64,000 nt of DNA from Streptomyces sp. MJM8645 (GTDB lineage: Bacteria; Actinomycetota; Actinomycetes; Streptomycetales; Streptomycetaceae): positions 4,809,501 to 4,873,500 of the forward strand of contig NZ_LJJF01000001.1 of the NCBI RefSeq assembly GCF_001625365.1, given 5' to 3'. The notes under the pieces are model-generated. The model was given only the letters and a program-made list of their open reading frames with translations. It did not search any database and was not told the origin of the DNA. Both the position numbers and the translations under genes were made by a program. The first letter of the stretch is position 1, and every line of letters begins with the position of its first letter. This document shows, in pieces, positions 17,193 through 25,381 of the stretch.

Positions 17193-19049
17193 GTGAGTAC
17201 TGCCGCCGCCTCCTCGATGCCGCTGTTCTCCGACGTGTCGGAGCCGCAGGCGCCCGCCCGGGGTGCCGGACCCGCCGCGTCCGCCGCCTCGCACCACCTC
17301 TCGCCGGCCTTCCCCGGCCGCGCCCCCTGGGGCACCGCGGGCAAGCTGCGGGCCTGGCAGCAGGGCGCGCTGGACAGGTACATCGAGACGCAGCCGCGCG
17401 ACTTCCTCGCGGTCGCCACCCCGGGCGCCGGTAAGACCACCTTCGCGCTCACCCTGGCCTCGTACCTGCTGCACAACCACCTGGTGCAGCAGGTGACCGT
17501 CGTCGCGCCGACCGAGCACCTGAAGAAGCAGTGGGCCGAGGCCGCCGCACGGATAGGCATCCGGCTCGACCCGGCCTACTCCTCCGGCCCGCTCTCCCGG
17601 GACTACCACGGCATCGTGGTCACCTACGCGGGCGTCGGGGTCAACCCGATGCTGCACCGCAACCGGACCGAGGCGCGCAAGACTCTCGTGATCATGGACG
17701 AGATCCACCACGCCGGCGACTCCAAGTCCTGGGGCGAGGCCTGCTTCGAGGCCTTCGAGCCGGCCACCCGCCGCCTGGCGCTGACCGGGACGCCGTTCCG
17801 CTCCGACACCAACCCGATCCCCTTCGTCCAGTACGAGGCCGGCGGCGACGGCATCCGCAAGTCCGTCGCCGACTACACCTACGGCTACGGGCACGCGCTC
17901 GCCGACCACGTCGTCCGCCCGGTGATCTTCCTCAGCTACAGCGGCAACATGCGCTGGCGCACCAAGTCCGGTGACGAGCTGGAGGCCCGGCTCGGCGAGC
18001 CGATGACCAAGGACCTGATCGCCCAGGCCTGGCGCACCGCGCTGGCCCCGCAGGGCGAGTGGATCCCGTCCGTGCTGCAGGCCGCCGACCGGCGGCTGTC
18101 CGAGGTCCGCAAGGCGATCCCGGACGCCGGCGGGCTGGTCATCGCCACCGACCAGAACACCGCGCGCGCCTACGCCAAGATCCTGCGCGAGATCTCCGGC
18201 GAGAAGGCCACCGTCGTGCTCTCCGACGAGACCGAGGCCTCCCAGCGGATCTCCGACTACGCGGCCGGGGACTCGCGCTGGATGGTCGCGGTCCGGATGG
18301 TGTCCGAAGGCGTCGACGTGCCCCGGCTGTGCGTCGGGGTGTACGCCACCTCGATCTCCACCCCGCTGTTCTTCGCCCAGGCCGTCGGCCGCTTCGTACG
18401 AGCCCGCAAGCGCGGCGAGACCGCCTCGGTGTTCCTGCCGACCATCCCGACGCTGCTCGGCTTCGCCAACGAGATGGAGGTCCAGCGCGACCACGTGCTG
18501 GACCGGCCGAAGAAGGAGGGCGAGGGCCTCTTCGACGAGGAGGACCGGCTGCTCGCCGAGGCCGAGCGGGCCAACGACGGGCCGGACGGCGCGGGCGGCG
18601 ACGAGTTCTCCTACGAGGCGATCGGCTCCGACGCGGTCTTCGACCGGGTGCTGTACAACTCCATGGAGTTCGGCATGCAGGCCCACCCGGGGAGCGAGGA
18701 GGAGGACGACTACCTCGGCATCCCGGGCCTGCTGGAGCCGGACCAGGTGCAGATGCTGCTGCAGAAGCGCCAGCACCGGCAGATCCAGCGCAGCAAGGGC
18801 AAGCCCGCCGAGGAGGCCGACCTGCTGGAGCTGCCGGCCGAACAGCGGCCGGTCGTCACCCACCAGGAACTCCGGGAGCTGCGCAAGGAGCTGAACGCGC
18901 TGGTGGCGGCCTGGCACCACCGCACCGACCAGCCGCACGGCACCGTCCACAACGAGCTGCGCCGCCAGTGCGGCGGCCCGCTGACCGCGCAGGCCACCGC
19001 CAACCAGCTGAAGGCGCGGATCGCCAAGATCCGCGAGTGGGCGAAGTAG
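17193..19049 (+). CDS. DEAD/DEAH-box helicase
   Basis: A 618-residue superfamily 2 helicase. Walker A is ATPGAGKTT (Lys81), motif II is DEIHH (Asp169-Glu170), motif III is LTGTPFRSD and motif VI is QAVGRFVRARKRG. A disordered Ser/Ala/Pro N-terminus of about 45 residues precedes the first RecA domain. The C-terminal 150 residues (acidic EEEDDYLGIPGLLEPDQ, then a basic helical region) are not part of the core and may contact substrate. The start is a GTG with a close GGAG. It shares its promoter region with the divergent SsgA-like gene. Nucleic-acid target unknown. Confidence 0.88.
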   Translation: MSTAAASSMPLFSDVSEPQAPARGAGPAASAASHHLSPAFPGRAPWGTAGKLRAWQQGALDRYIETQPRDFLAVATPGAGKTTFALTLASYLLHNHLVQQVTVVAPTEHLKKQWAEAAARIGIRLDPAYSSGPLSRDYHGIVVTYAGVGVNPMLHRNRTEARKTLVIMDEIHHAGDSKSWGEACFEAFEPATRRLALTGTPFRSDTNPIPFVQYEAGGDGIRKSVADYTYGYGHALADHVVRPVIFLSYSGNMRWRTKSGDELEARLGEPMTKDLIAQAWRTALAPQGEWIPSVLQAADRRLSEVRKAIPDAGGLVIATDQNTARAYAKILREISGEKATVVLSDETEASQRISDYAAGDSRWMVAVRMVSEGVDVPRLCVGVYATSISTPLFFAQAVGRFVRARKRGETASVFLPTIPTLLGFANEMEVQRDHVLDRPKKEGEGLFDEEDRLLAEAERANDGPDGAGGDEFSYEAIGSDAVFDRVLYNSMEFGMQAHPGSEEEDDYLGIPGLLEPDQVQMLLQKRQHRQIQRSKGKPAEEADLLELPAEQRPVVTHQELRELRKELNALVAAWHHRTDQPHGTVHNELRRQCGGPLTAQATANQLKARIAKIREWAK

Positions 19050-19442
19050 CCGCGGAATCGGTCGCGGAATCGGTCGCGGGAACGGCACGGCGCGCGGCCG
19101 CGGGCCGGCCGCCCCGCTCCCGTGTGTCCGGACTCCGGAGCGCGGCCGGACCCGCGCGCTGACGGGCCCGGAGAAATGCGGGCATTTGTCCCGGTTCCGT
19201 CGCGCTGTTGAGAACGATCACGCCCGAATTTTGGACAACCACTTCCGTCACGACATTTCCTTCACTACCTTTCCCCCACGCTCTTCCACCGGGCAACCCC
19301 CACAGGACGGGCGCCGCAGGACCGCACGCACGTCAAGGACGACACCGCGAGCGGTCCGAGCGCGGCCACCCCACCTGCGCGCGACACCGAACCCGGTCCG
19401 GCGCCGCCTGCCCCCGCGAGCGCCGCGGAAAGGATGCCCGTC
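19050..19442. other. intergenic region with short direct repeats
   Basis: About 390 bases between the helicase and IclR genes. It opens with two and a half tandem copies of CGCGGAATCGGT (from 19051). Around 19190-19290 the sequence becomes AT- and pyrimidine-richer (TTTTGGACAACC, then runs of CTTTCCCC), which is the likely promoter zone of the IclR gene. I see no gene. Confidence 0.45.
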
Positions 19443-20093
19443 GTGACTGCCGAGACCTCCCAGACCCTGGACCGTGGCGTCCGGGTCCTCAAACTCCTCG
19501 CCGACTCCGAGCGCGGGCTCACCGTCACCGAGCTGGCCGCCCGACTGGCCGTCAACCGCACCGTCGTCTACCGGCTGCTGGCCACCCTGGAACAGCACGG
19601 CCTGGTCCGCCGGGACATCGGCGGCCGCGCCCGGGTCGGCCTGGGCGTCCTGCGCCTGGCCCACCGGGTGCACCCGCTGCTGCGCGAGGCCGCGCTGCCG
19701 GCCCTGCGCAGCCTGGCCGAGGACCTCGGCGCCACCGCCCACCTCACCCTGGTGGACGGCAACGAGGCGCTGGCCGTCGCCGTGGTCGAGCCGAGCTGGA
19801 CCGACTTCCACGTCGCCTACCGCACCGGGCTGCGCCACCCGCTCGGCGAGAGCGCCGCCGGCCGGGCCATCCTGGAGGCGCGCACCTTCCCCAGCCAGCG
19901 CCGGCCGGAGCAGGGCTTCGTCATCACCCGTGCGGAGGAGCAGTCCGGGGCCTGCGGCGCGGCCGCCGCGCTGATCGGACTGAGCGGCATCGAGGGCAGC
20001 GTCGGCGTGGTGATGCTGAACGGGATGGTCCCCGAGCGGGTCGGCCCCCGGGTGGTGGAGGCGGCGACCGAGGTGGCCGACGCGCTGCGGTAG
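19443..20093 (+). CDS. IclR-family transcriptional regulator
   Basis: A 216-residue regulator. Residues 8-65 form the winged helix-turn-helix (LTVTELAARLAVNRTVVYRL); the rest is the IclR effector-binding domain, with FHVAYRTGLRHPLGESAAGR in the place of the usual ligand-loop motif. It is somewhat shorter than the usual 250 residues. The GTG at 19443 has GGAAAGG about seven bases upstream; the ATG at 19434 would sit right on that ribosome site. The gene is followed closely by a Lon-like protease gene on the same strand. The target is unknown. Confidence 0.85.
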   Translation: MTAETSQTLDRGVRVLKLLADSERGLTVTELAARLAVNRTVVYRLLATLEQHGLVRRDIGGRARVGLGVLRLAHRVHPLLREAALPALRSLAEDLGATAHLTLVDGNEALAVAVVEPSWTDFHVAYRTGLRHPLGESAAGRAILEARTFPSQRRPEQGFVITRAEEQSGACGAAAALIGLSGIEGSVGVVMLNGMVPERVGPRVVEAATEVADALR

Positions 20094-20128
20094 GCCGGCA
20101 CGGGCCCCGGTGTGTTTGGATTCCCCTT

Positions 20129-20935
20129 GTGTCCGACACCAAGCTGCCCAAGGCCCTCACCTCCCCGCGGACCCGCGCGCTCACGCTCTGCGGGGTGCTG
20201 GTCGCCGCGCTGTTCGGCGTGGCCGCCTTCGTCCCGCTGCCGTACACGCTGACCTGGCCGGGCCTGACCGCAGACACCCTCGGCACGTACAAGGACAAGC
20301 CGGTCCTCACCGTGACCGGGGCGCCGCTGCGCACCACCGAGGGCGAGCTGCGGATGGTCACCATCTCGGCCACCAACCCGGGCGAGAAGACCACCTTCTG
20401 GCGCGCGCTCCAGGCCTGGTTCGACCAGGACGAGGCGGTGCGCCCGACCGACACGGTCTACCAGCCGGGCAACCCGGCCAAGGCCGAGGAGCAGACCGCC
20501 CAGCAGATGGCCGAGTCGCAGAACAGTGCCACCGCCGCCGCGCTCGGCTACCTCCACCTCTCGCCGGACCAGGTCAAGGTGAAGGTCGACCTGGGTGACG
20601 TCGGCGGCCCGAGCGCCGGGCAGATGCTGGCGCTGGGCATCATCGACAAGCTCGCCGGCGACGGCAAGGGCGGCGACCTCACCGGCGGGCTCACGATCGC
20701 GGGCACCGGCACCATCGACGACCAGGGCGTCGTCGGCGCGGTCGGCGGCGTCCCGCTCAAGACCCAGGCGGCCGCCCGGGACGGCGCGACGGTGTTCCTG
20801 CTGCCCAAGGACGAGTGCACGGACGCCAAGGTCAACACGCCCAAGGCGCTGCGCCTGGTGCCGGTCGGCACGCTCGGCGAGGCGGTCTCGGCACTGGAGG
20901 CGCTGAAGAGCGGCGGCAGCGTCCCCAGTTGCTGA
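20129..20935 (+). CDS. S16 (Lon-like) membrane serine protease without ATPase domain
   Basis: A 268-residue protein with an N-terminal membrane helix (about 15-40) and a C-terminal Lon proteolytic domain. The Ser-Lys dyad is visible: Ser162 in VGGPSAGQML and Lys211 in GGVPLKTQAA. It lacks the AAA+ module of Lon. It resembles the YlbL type of secreted Lon-like proteases, although I see no clear PDZ domain between the helix and the catalytic part. The start is GTG. Such enzymes are thought to cut extracytoplasmic proteins without ATP; the substrate is unknown. Confidence 0.85.
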   Translation: MSDTKLPKALTSPRTRALTLCGVLVAALFGVAAFVPLPYTLTWPGLTADTLGTYKDKPVLTVTGAPLRTTEGELRMVTISATNPGEKTTFWRALQAWFDQDEAVRPTDTVYQPGNPAKAEEQTAQQMAESQNSATAAALGYLHLSPDQVKVKVDLGDVGGPSAGQMLALGIIDKLAGDGKGGDLTGGLTIAGTGTIDDQGVVGAVGGVPLKTQAAARDGATVFLLPKDECTDAKVNTPKALRLVPVGTLGEAVSALEALKSGGSVPSC

Positions 20936-20969
20936 CCGGGGCGCAGGCCGCTGCCGCCGGGCGCGGGCC

Positions 20970-21530
20970 CTACTCGGCGGCGGCCTGGTCCACCAGCGGC
21001 AGGATGCGGTACGGCACCGGGTTCTCCAGCGCGATCGCGGTGGCCGACCGGACGATCCCGTCGAAGCCCACCACCCGGTCGATCACCCGTTGCAGATCGG
21101 CGTTGGAGCGGGCCACGATCCGCACCATCATGTCCCCGGCCCCGGTGATGGTGTGCAGTTCCAGCACCTCCGGCACGCTCGCCAGGTGCGCCCGGACGTC
21201 GGCGCCCTGGCCCTGGGAGATCTCCAGGGTGGCGAAGGCCGTCACCGGGTAGCCGAGCGCCGCCGGGTCGACCTCCGGGCCGAAGCCGCCGATCACCCCC
21301 TTGGCCTGCAACCGGTCCAGCCGGGCCTGCACGGTGCCCCGGGCGACCTGGAGCCGGCGCGAGCACTCCAGCACCCCGATCCGGGGCTCCTCGGCGAGCA
21401 GCCGGATCAGCCGGCCGTCCAGTGTGTCGATCGAGTCGTTCCCGCCGCCTGTCCCGGGGGCGGCCGAAGCGCCCGGCGGAGCGGGGGAGTTGGGCGAGCC
21501 GGGGGAGCTCGGGGACTGGGCGTGGGGCAT
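20970..21530 (-). CDS. Lrp/AsnC-family regulator (HpdR-like position)
   Basis: A 186-residue regulator with a Ser/Pro/Gly-rich N-terminal tail (1-45), an AsnC helix-turn-helix (IDTLDGRLIRLLAEEPRIGV, then RRLQVARGTVQARLDRL) and a C-terminal RAM ligand domain with GAGDMMVRIVA. The long disordered N-terminus is unusual for the family. The ATG at 21530 has GGAG upstream. It is divergent from a truncated 4-hydroxyphenylpyruvate dioxygenase gene; in S. coelicolor an AsnC regulator (HpdR) sits next to hpdA, so this is probably the orthologous regulator left beside a reduced target. Confidence 0.87.
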   Translation of the reverse strand: MPHAQSPSSPGSPNSPAPPGASAAPGTGGGNDSIDTLDGRLIRLLAEEPRIGVLECSRRLQVARGTVQARLDRLQAKGVIGGFGPEVDPAALGYPVTAFATLEISQGQGADVRAHLASVPEVLELHTITGAGDMMVRIVARSNADLQRVIDRVVGFDGIVRSATAIALENPVPYRILPLVDQAAAE

Positions 21531-21733
21531 CGCGGCTCCGTCCTCCGGTGGGCAGTGTGTACAGCGGCGCCGCCGATTCTCCCGCCCCGGCGCACAGCTT
21601 GACCAGGAGGAAACGGAACAGTTGCGCGCCGGTCGGCTCGGCGCCACCCTCCAGCCACAACGCCGTGCGCCGGGCCCCACACCGGCGCACGGTCGCACCC
21701 GCCGTGGTCCGCACGCCTACCGGGAGGGCCGTC

Positions 21734-22264
21734 ATGACCGACACCGCCGCCGAACCCGTCCTGCTCGCCGCAGGGCTTGGAGAGTCCGCCCCCCTCCCGA
21801 TGGGCCGCGCCGACGCGGTGGTCTTCGCGGTCGGCGACGCCGAGCGGGCCGCCCGCCGCTACACCGCCGCGCTCGGGCTGCGCTGTACCGCGTACGCCGG
21901 GCCGGAGACCGGGGAGCCGGAGACGGTCTCGTACGTGCTGGACGCGCCCGGGACCAGGATCGTGCTCACCTCGCTGGTCCAGGTGATCGGCCCGCGCGGC
22001 CGGGAGCTGGCCGCGCACCTCGCCCGGCACGGGGACGGGGTGCTGGACCTCGCGGTGAGCGTGCCGGACGTCTTCTACGCGTACGACTACGCGGTGGACC
22101 GGGGCGCCCTGTCGCTGGCCGAGCCGTACGAGGCGCGGGACCGCTTCGGCACGGTGGTGCTCGCGACGATCGGGGTGCCGGGCGGGACCAGGCACACCCT
22201 GGTCGACCGGTCCGGCTACGCCGGGCCGTACCTGCCGGGGTACCTGCCGTTCGAGACCTGGTGA
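21734..22264 (+). CDS. truncated 4-hydroxyphenylpyruvate dioxygenase (N-terminal half only)
   Basis: A 176-residue protein closely resembling the N-terminal vicinal-oxygen-chelate domain of HPPD: PMGRADAVVFAVGDAERAAR, YVLDAPGTRIVLTS, DGVLDLAVSVPDV and the terminal SGYAGPYLPGYLPFETW. Full HPPD is about 380 residues, and its iron ligands (two His and one Glu) all lie after this point, so this version should not oxidise 4-hydroxyphenylpyruvate. The stop is immediately followed by an unrelated minus-strand gene, so a deletion rather than a frameshift is likely. Start context is good (GGGAGGG before the ATG). It may be a decaying gene or a retained ligand-binding domain. Confidence 0.8.
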   Translation: MTDTAAEPVLLAAGLGESAPLPMGRADAVVFAVGDAERAARRYTAALGLRCTAYAGPETGEPETVSYVLDAPGTRIVLTSLVQVIGPRGRELAAHLARHGDGVLDLAVSVPDVFYAYDYAVDRGALSLAEPYEARDRFGTVVLATIGVPGGTRHTLVDRSGYAGPYLPGYLPFETW

Positions 22265-22271
22265 GGGGGGC

Positions 22272-22844
22272 TCAGCGGATGGCCGTCTCGACCACCGGCG
22301 GGTGGCCGTTCCAGTAGACGAAGACCGAGTTGGCCTGCTCGCCCTTGGTGAAGTCCACCCGCATCCACTGGTCGCCGTTCCACACCTGCATCTGCCAGCC
22401 CGGGTCGGGGGTGGCGGAGACCAGCGAGGCCTTGTCGGGTCGGATGTCCAGGGCGACCTTGCCGCCCGGCACCGGGTAGCTCTTCACGGAGGACGTCACG
22501 GAGGACGTCGCCGTGGTGGTGGCGGGGGTGGGGCGGCGGGTGGCCGGCGGGGAGGCGGCGGAGAGGGTGGTGGCGGGGGCCGGCCCGCGCGTCGTCGTCG
22601 TGGCGGCCGTCGGGGAGGCCGGTGGTGGTGCCGGGGCCCCGGTCTGGGTGGCCGACCGCGGCTGCTCGGGGGTGACGGTCGCGGTGTGCGGCGTGCCGTC
22701 GGCCCTCGGCGAGGGCAGCGGCAGGGCCGTGGGCTGCTCGAACGCGGCGCCGGTCAGCACCGCGTGCACGCCGAGCCAGGACAGCGCCACCGCCGCCCCG
22801 GTGGCCGCCGCCCAGGCGCCGAGCTGTACCAGTCCGTTCCGCAT
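22272..22844 (-). CDS. membrane-anchored hypothetical protein with Pro/Thr-rich stalk
   Basis: A 190-residue protein: one N-terminal membrane helix (about 8-32), a long Ala/Thr/Pro-rich stalk (about 38-125) and a compact C-terminal domain of about 60 residues with VPGGKVALDIRPDKASLVSA and WQMQVWNGDQWMRVDFTKGE. That domain is probably beta-rich and outside the membrane. I do not recognise the family. It converges on the truncated HPPD gene with 7 bases between the stops, and is divergent from the response regulator gene. Confidence 0.75.
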   Translation of the reverse strand: MRNGLVQLGAWAAATGAAVALSWLGVHAVLTGAAFEQPTALPLPSPRADGTPHTATVTPEQPRSATQTGAPAPPPASPTAATTTTRGPAPATTLSAASPPATRRPTPATTTATSSVTSSVKSYPVPGGKVALDIRPDKASLVSATPDPGWQMQVWNGDQWMRVDFTKGEQANSVFVYWNGHPPVVETAIR

Positions 22845-22977
22845 CGTCCGCTCATCCTGCCGTATTCCGGGCCTGTGCAGCCGGGCAGCCCCGTTATTAG
22901 TCAGGGGAGTTGCACAATGTCCGGAGGCCACCCCGAGGTACAGACCACTGCCCGTCGATGGCGTACCGTGCAGGGCC

Positions 22978-23682
22978 ATGGCAACAGTGCTCGTGGTCGA
23001 GGACGACCCCTTCGTACGATCCGCCCTCATCCGGCACCTGACCGACACCGGTCATGCGGTCCGCAGCGTGGGCACGGCACTTGAGGCGCTGCGGGAGGTC
23101 GCCCAGGTCGGCTGTGACCTGGTGATCCTCGACCTGGGCCTGCCGGACCTGGACGGCAGCGAGGCGCTCAAGATGATCCGGGGCCTGACCAATGTGCCGG
23201 TGATCATCTCGACCGCCCGTGACGACGAGGCCGAGATCGTCCGGCTGCTCAACGACGGCGCCGACGACTATCTGGTGAAACCTTTCTCCGGGGAACACCT
23301 CAGCGCCCGGATGGCCGCCGTGCTGCGCCGGCTCGGCGGCGGCGCCGCCCCCGTCGCCCAGGTCCTGCGGGTCGGCGGCCTCGCCATCGACCTCCAGCGC
23401 CGCGAGGCCTCGCTGGACGGGCGGCTGCTCGACCTGACCCGCCGTGAGTTCGACCTGCTGGCCTTCCTGGCCGGGCGCCCCGGCGTGGTGGTGCCGCGCA
23501 AGGAGATCCTGGCCGAGGTCTGGCAGCAGACCTACGGCGGCGACCAGACCATCGACGTCCACCTGTCCTGGCTGCGCCGCAAGCTCGGCGAGACCGCCTC
23601 CAGCCCCCGCTACCTGCACACCGTCCGCGGAGTCGGGGTCCGGCTGGAGGCCGCCGGGGGACTGGCGGAGCACCAGACATGA
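22978..23682 (+). CDS. OmpR-family response regulator
   Basis: A 234-residue two-component regulator. The receiver domain (1-115) has the acidic pair EDD (8-10), phosphoacceptor Asp52 in VILDLGLPDLDG, and the conserved Thr/Lys region (STARDD, DDYLVKPF). The winged-helix DNA-binding domain (about 130-225) carries LTRREFDLLAFLAGRPGVVV and TIDVHLSWLRRKLG. It overlaps the following histidine kinase gene by 4 bases (ATGA). A GH18 chitinase gene follows the pair, making it a candidate target. Confidence 0.93.
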   Translation: MATVLVVEDDPFVRSALIRHLTDTGHAVRSVGTALEALREVAQVGCDLVILDLGLPDLDGSEALKMIRGLTNVPVIISTARDDEAEIVRLLNDGADDYLVKPFSGEHLSARMAAVLRRLGGGAAPVAQVLRVGGLAIDLQRREASLDGRLLDLTRREFDLLAFLAGRPGVVVPRKEILAEVWQQTYGGDQTIDVHLSWLRRKLGETASSPRYLHTVRGVGVRLEAAGGLAEHQT

Positions 23683-25115
23683 GGAGGTTCGGGCGCTCGC
23701 TGCGCTGGGCCCTGATCAAGGCCGCCGTCGCCGGGACCACCATGGTCGCGCTGGCCTTCCTCATCCCGCTCGGCCTGATGGTCCAGCAGACCGCCCGGGA
23801 CCACGCCTTCACCGCCGCCGAGCGGCAGGCCGCCGCGCTCGGCCCGGCCCTCGCCATCACCACCGACCAGATCGCCATCGACCGCGCCCTGGCCAGCACC
23901 GACGCCGGCGGGCTGGGCCGGATGGCGGTCCACCTGCCCGCCCCGGCCGCCCCGGACGCACTCCCCGGCGCGGGCGGCCCCGGCGGGCCCACCATCGGCG
24001 AGGCCCGGGCCGCCGCCGGCGACGTGTCCACCGCCGGCGGCCAGGGCCGCTCCTTCACCGTCGAGGTGCCCGGCGGCTACGCGCTGCTCCAGCCGGTCGC
24101 GGTGGACACCGGGCGCACCGCCGTGGTCGAGGTGTTCGTCGCCGACGGCGACCTCACCCGGGGCGTCTCCACCGCCTGGCTGGTGCTCTCGGGCGTCGCG
24201 CTCGGCCTGGTCGCCATCTCGGTCCTGGTCGCCGACCGGATGGGCGGCCGGATCGTGGCCTCCGCCCGGCGGCTCGCCGGCGCCGCCCGCTCGCTCGGCG
24301 CCGGCAACCTCGCCGTACGGGTCCCCGTGGACGGCAAGCAGGCCGCCGGCAGCCCCGAGGAACTGCGCGAAGCCGCCCACGCGTTCAACACCATGGCCGA
24401 CCGGGTGGTCCAACTCCTCGCCGCCGAACGGGAACTGGCCGCCGACCTGTCCCACCGGCTGCGCACCCCGCTGACCGTGCTGCGGCTCAACGCCGCCTCG
24501 CTCGGCGAGGGCGACGCCGCCGACGCCACCCGGCACGCGGTCTCCCAACTGGAGCGCGAGGTCGACCAGATCATCCGCTCGGCCCGCCGCGACCCCGAGG
24601 ACGTGCCCGCCGTCGCGGTCGGCTGCGACGTCGCCGAGGTGGTCCGCGAACGGGTCGGCTTCTGGTCCGCGCTGGCCGAGGACGAGGGGCGCCGCTGGCA
24701 ACTGGCCGGCGCCGACCGGGCGACGCCCGTCCCGGTCCAGCGCGCCGACCTGGCCGCCACCGTCGACGCGCTGCTCGGCAACGTCTTCCGGCACACCGCC
24801 GTCGGCACCGCCTTCTCGGTGGACGTGCTCGCCACCGAGACCTCGGTGATCGTCCTGGTCGGCGATGCCGGCCCCGGCTTCAGCGACCCGGCCGCCGCCC
24901 TCAAGCGCGGCGAGGGCCACGGCGGCGAGGGCTCCACCGGGCTAGGCCTCGACATCGTCCGCAAACTCGCCGAGTCCACCGGCGGCGACCTGGCGCTCGG
25001 CCGCTCCGCCGTGCTCGGCGGCGCCGAGATCCGGCTGCGGCTGCGGACCCGCCCGGACGGCACCCCCGCGCGGGCGGGGCGGCGGCGCAGCCGGGGCGCG
25101 CTGTTCCAGAAGTGA
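23679..25115 (+). CDS. sensor histidine kinase
   Basis: A 478-residue membrane kinase, partner of the preceding regulator. The first membrane helix is at about 13-36 and the second at about 165-185, enclosing a roughly 130-residue extracytoplasmic sensor that is Ala/Gly/Pro-rich. A HAMP domain follows, then the H-box LSHRLRTPLTVLRLN with His259, and an ATP-binding domain with LLGNVFRHT (N-box), VGDAGPGF (G1) and GSTGLGLDIVRKLAES (G2). The signal is unknown. The gene is translationally coupled to the regulator. Confidence 0.92.
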   Translation: MRRFGRSLRWALIKAAVAGTTMVALAFLIPLGLMVQQTARDHAFTAAERQAAALGPALAITTDQIAIDRALASTDAGGLGRMAVHLPAPAAPDALPGAGGPGGPTIGEARAAAGDVSTAGGQGRSFTVEVPGGYALLQPVAVDTGRTAVVEVFVADGDLTRGVSTAWLVLSGVALGLVAISVLVADRMGGRIVASARRLAGAARSLGAGNLAVRVPVDGKQAAGSPEELREAAHAFNTMADRVVQLLAAERELAADLSHRLRTPLTVLRLNAASLGEGDAADATRHAVSQLEREVDQIIRSARRDPEDVPAVAVGCDVAEVVRERVGFWSALAEDEGRRWQLAGADRATPVPVQRADLAATVDALLGNVFRHTAVGTAFSVDVLATETSVIVLVGDAGPGFSDPAAALKRGEGHGGEGSTGLGLDIVRKLAESTGGDLALGRSAVLGGAEIRLRLRTRPDGTPARAGRRRSRGALFQK

Positions 25116-25203
25116 CCGCTTCCTCGGTCTCTTCCTCGGCGCCCGGGGGAACCGTGGTGGCCGGTCTTCGTGCGCGCCTGACTCCCCGCCAGCTTCGGGA
25201 TCT

Positions 25204-25223
25204 TCCTTAAGCGCGTCCTAAGG
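25204..25223. promoter_or_regulatory. candidate direct-repeat operator upstream of the chitinase gene
   Basis: Two similar octamers, TCCTTAAG at 25204 and TCCTAAGG at 25216, start 12 bases apart, close to the 11-base spacing typical of OmpR-family sites. They stand out as AT-richer sequence between the two-component genes and the chitinase start. Binding by the adjacent regulator is a guess. Confidence 0.35.
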
Positions 25224-25381
25224 GAGTTCTTCCCCTCGCTCAGCCCGCCGGTTCGGCCCCCCGGCCGCCGCTAGCGTCGGTCGCGCCGGTCACCCGACCG
25301 AGCCGGGCCGGCCGCCCGGACGTCCGCACGCACCCGCGCCCGGACCGCGGCCGACCGACGGCACCCCGGAGGTAACGCGCC

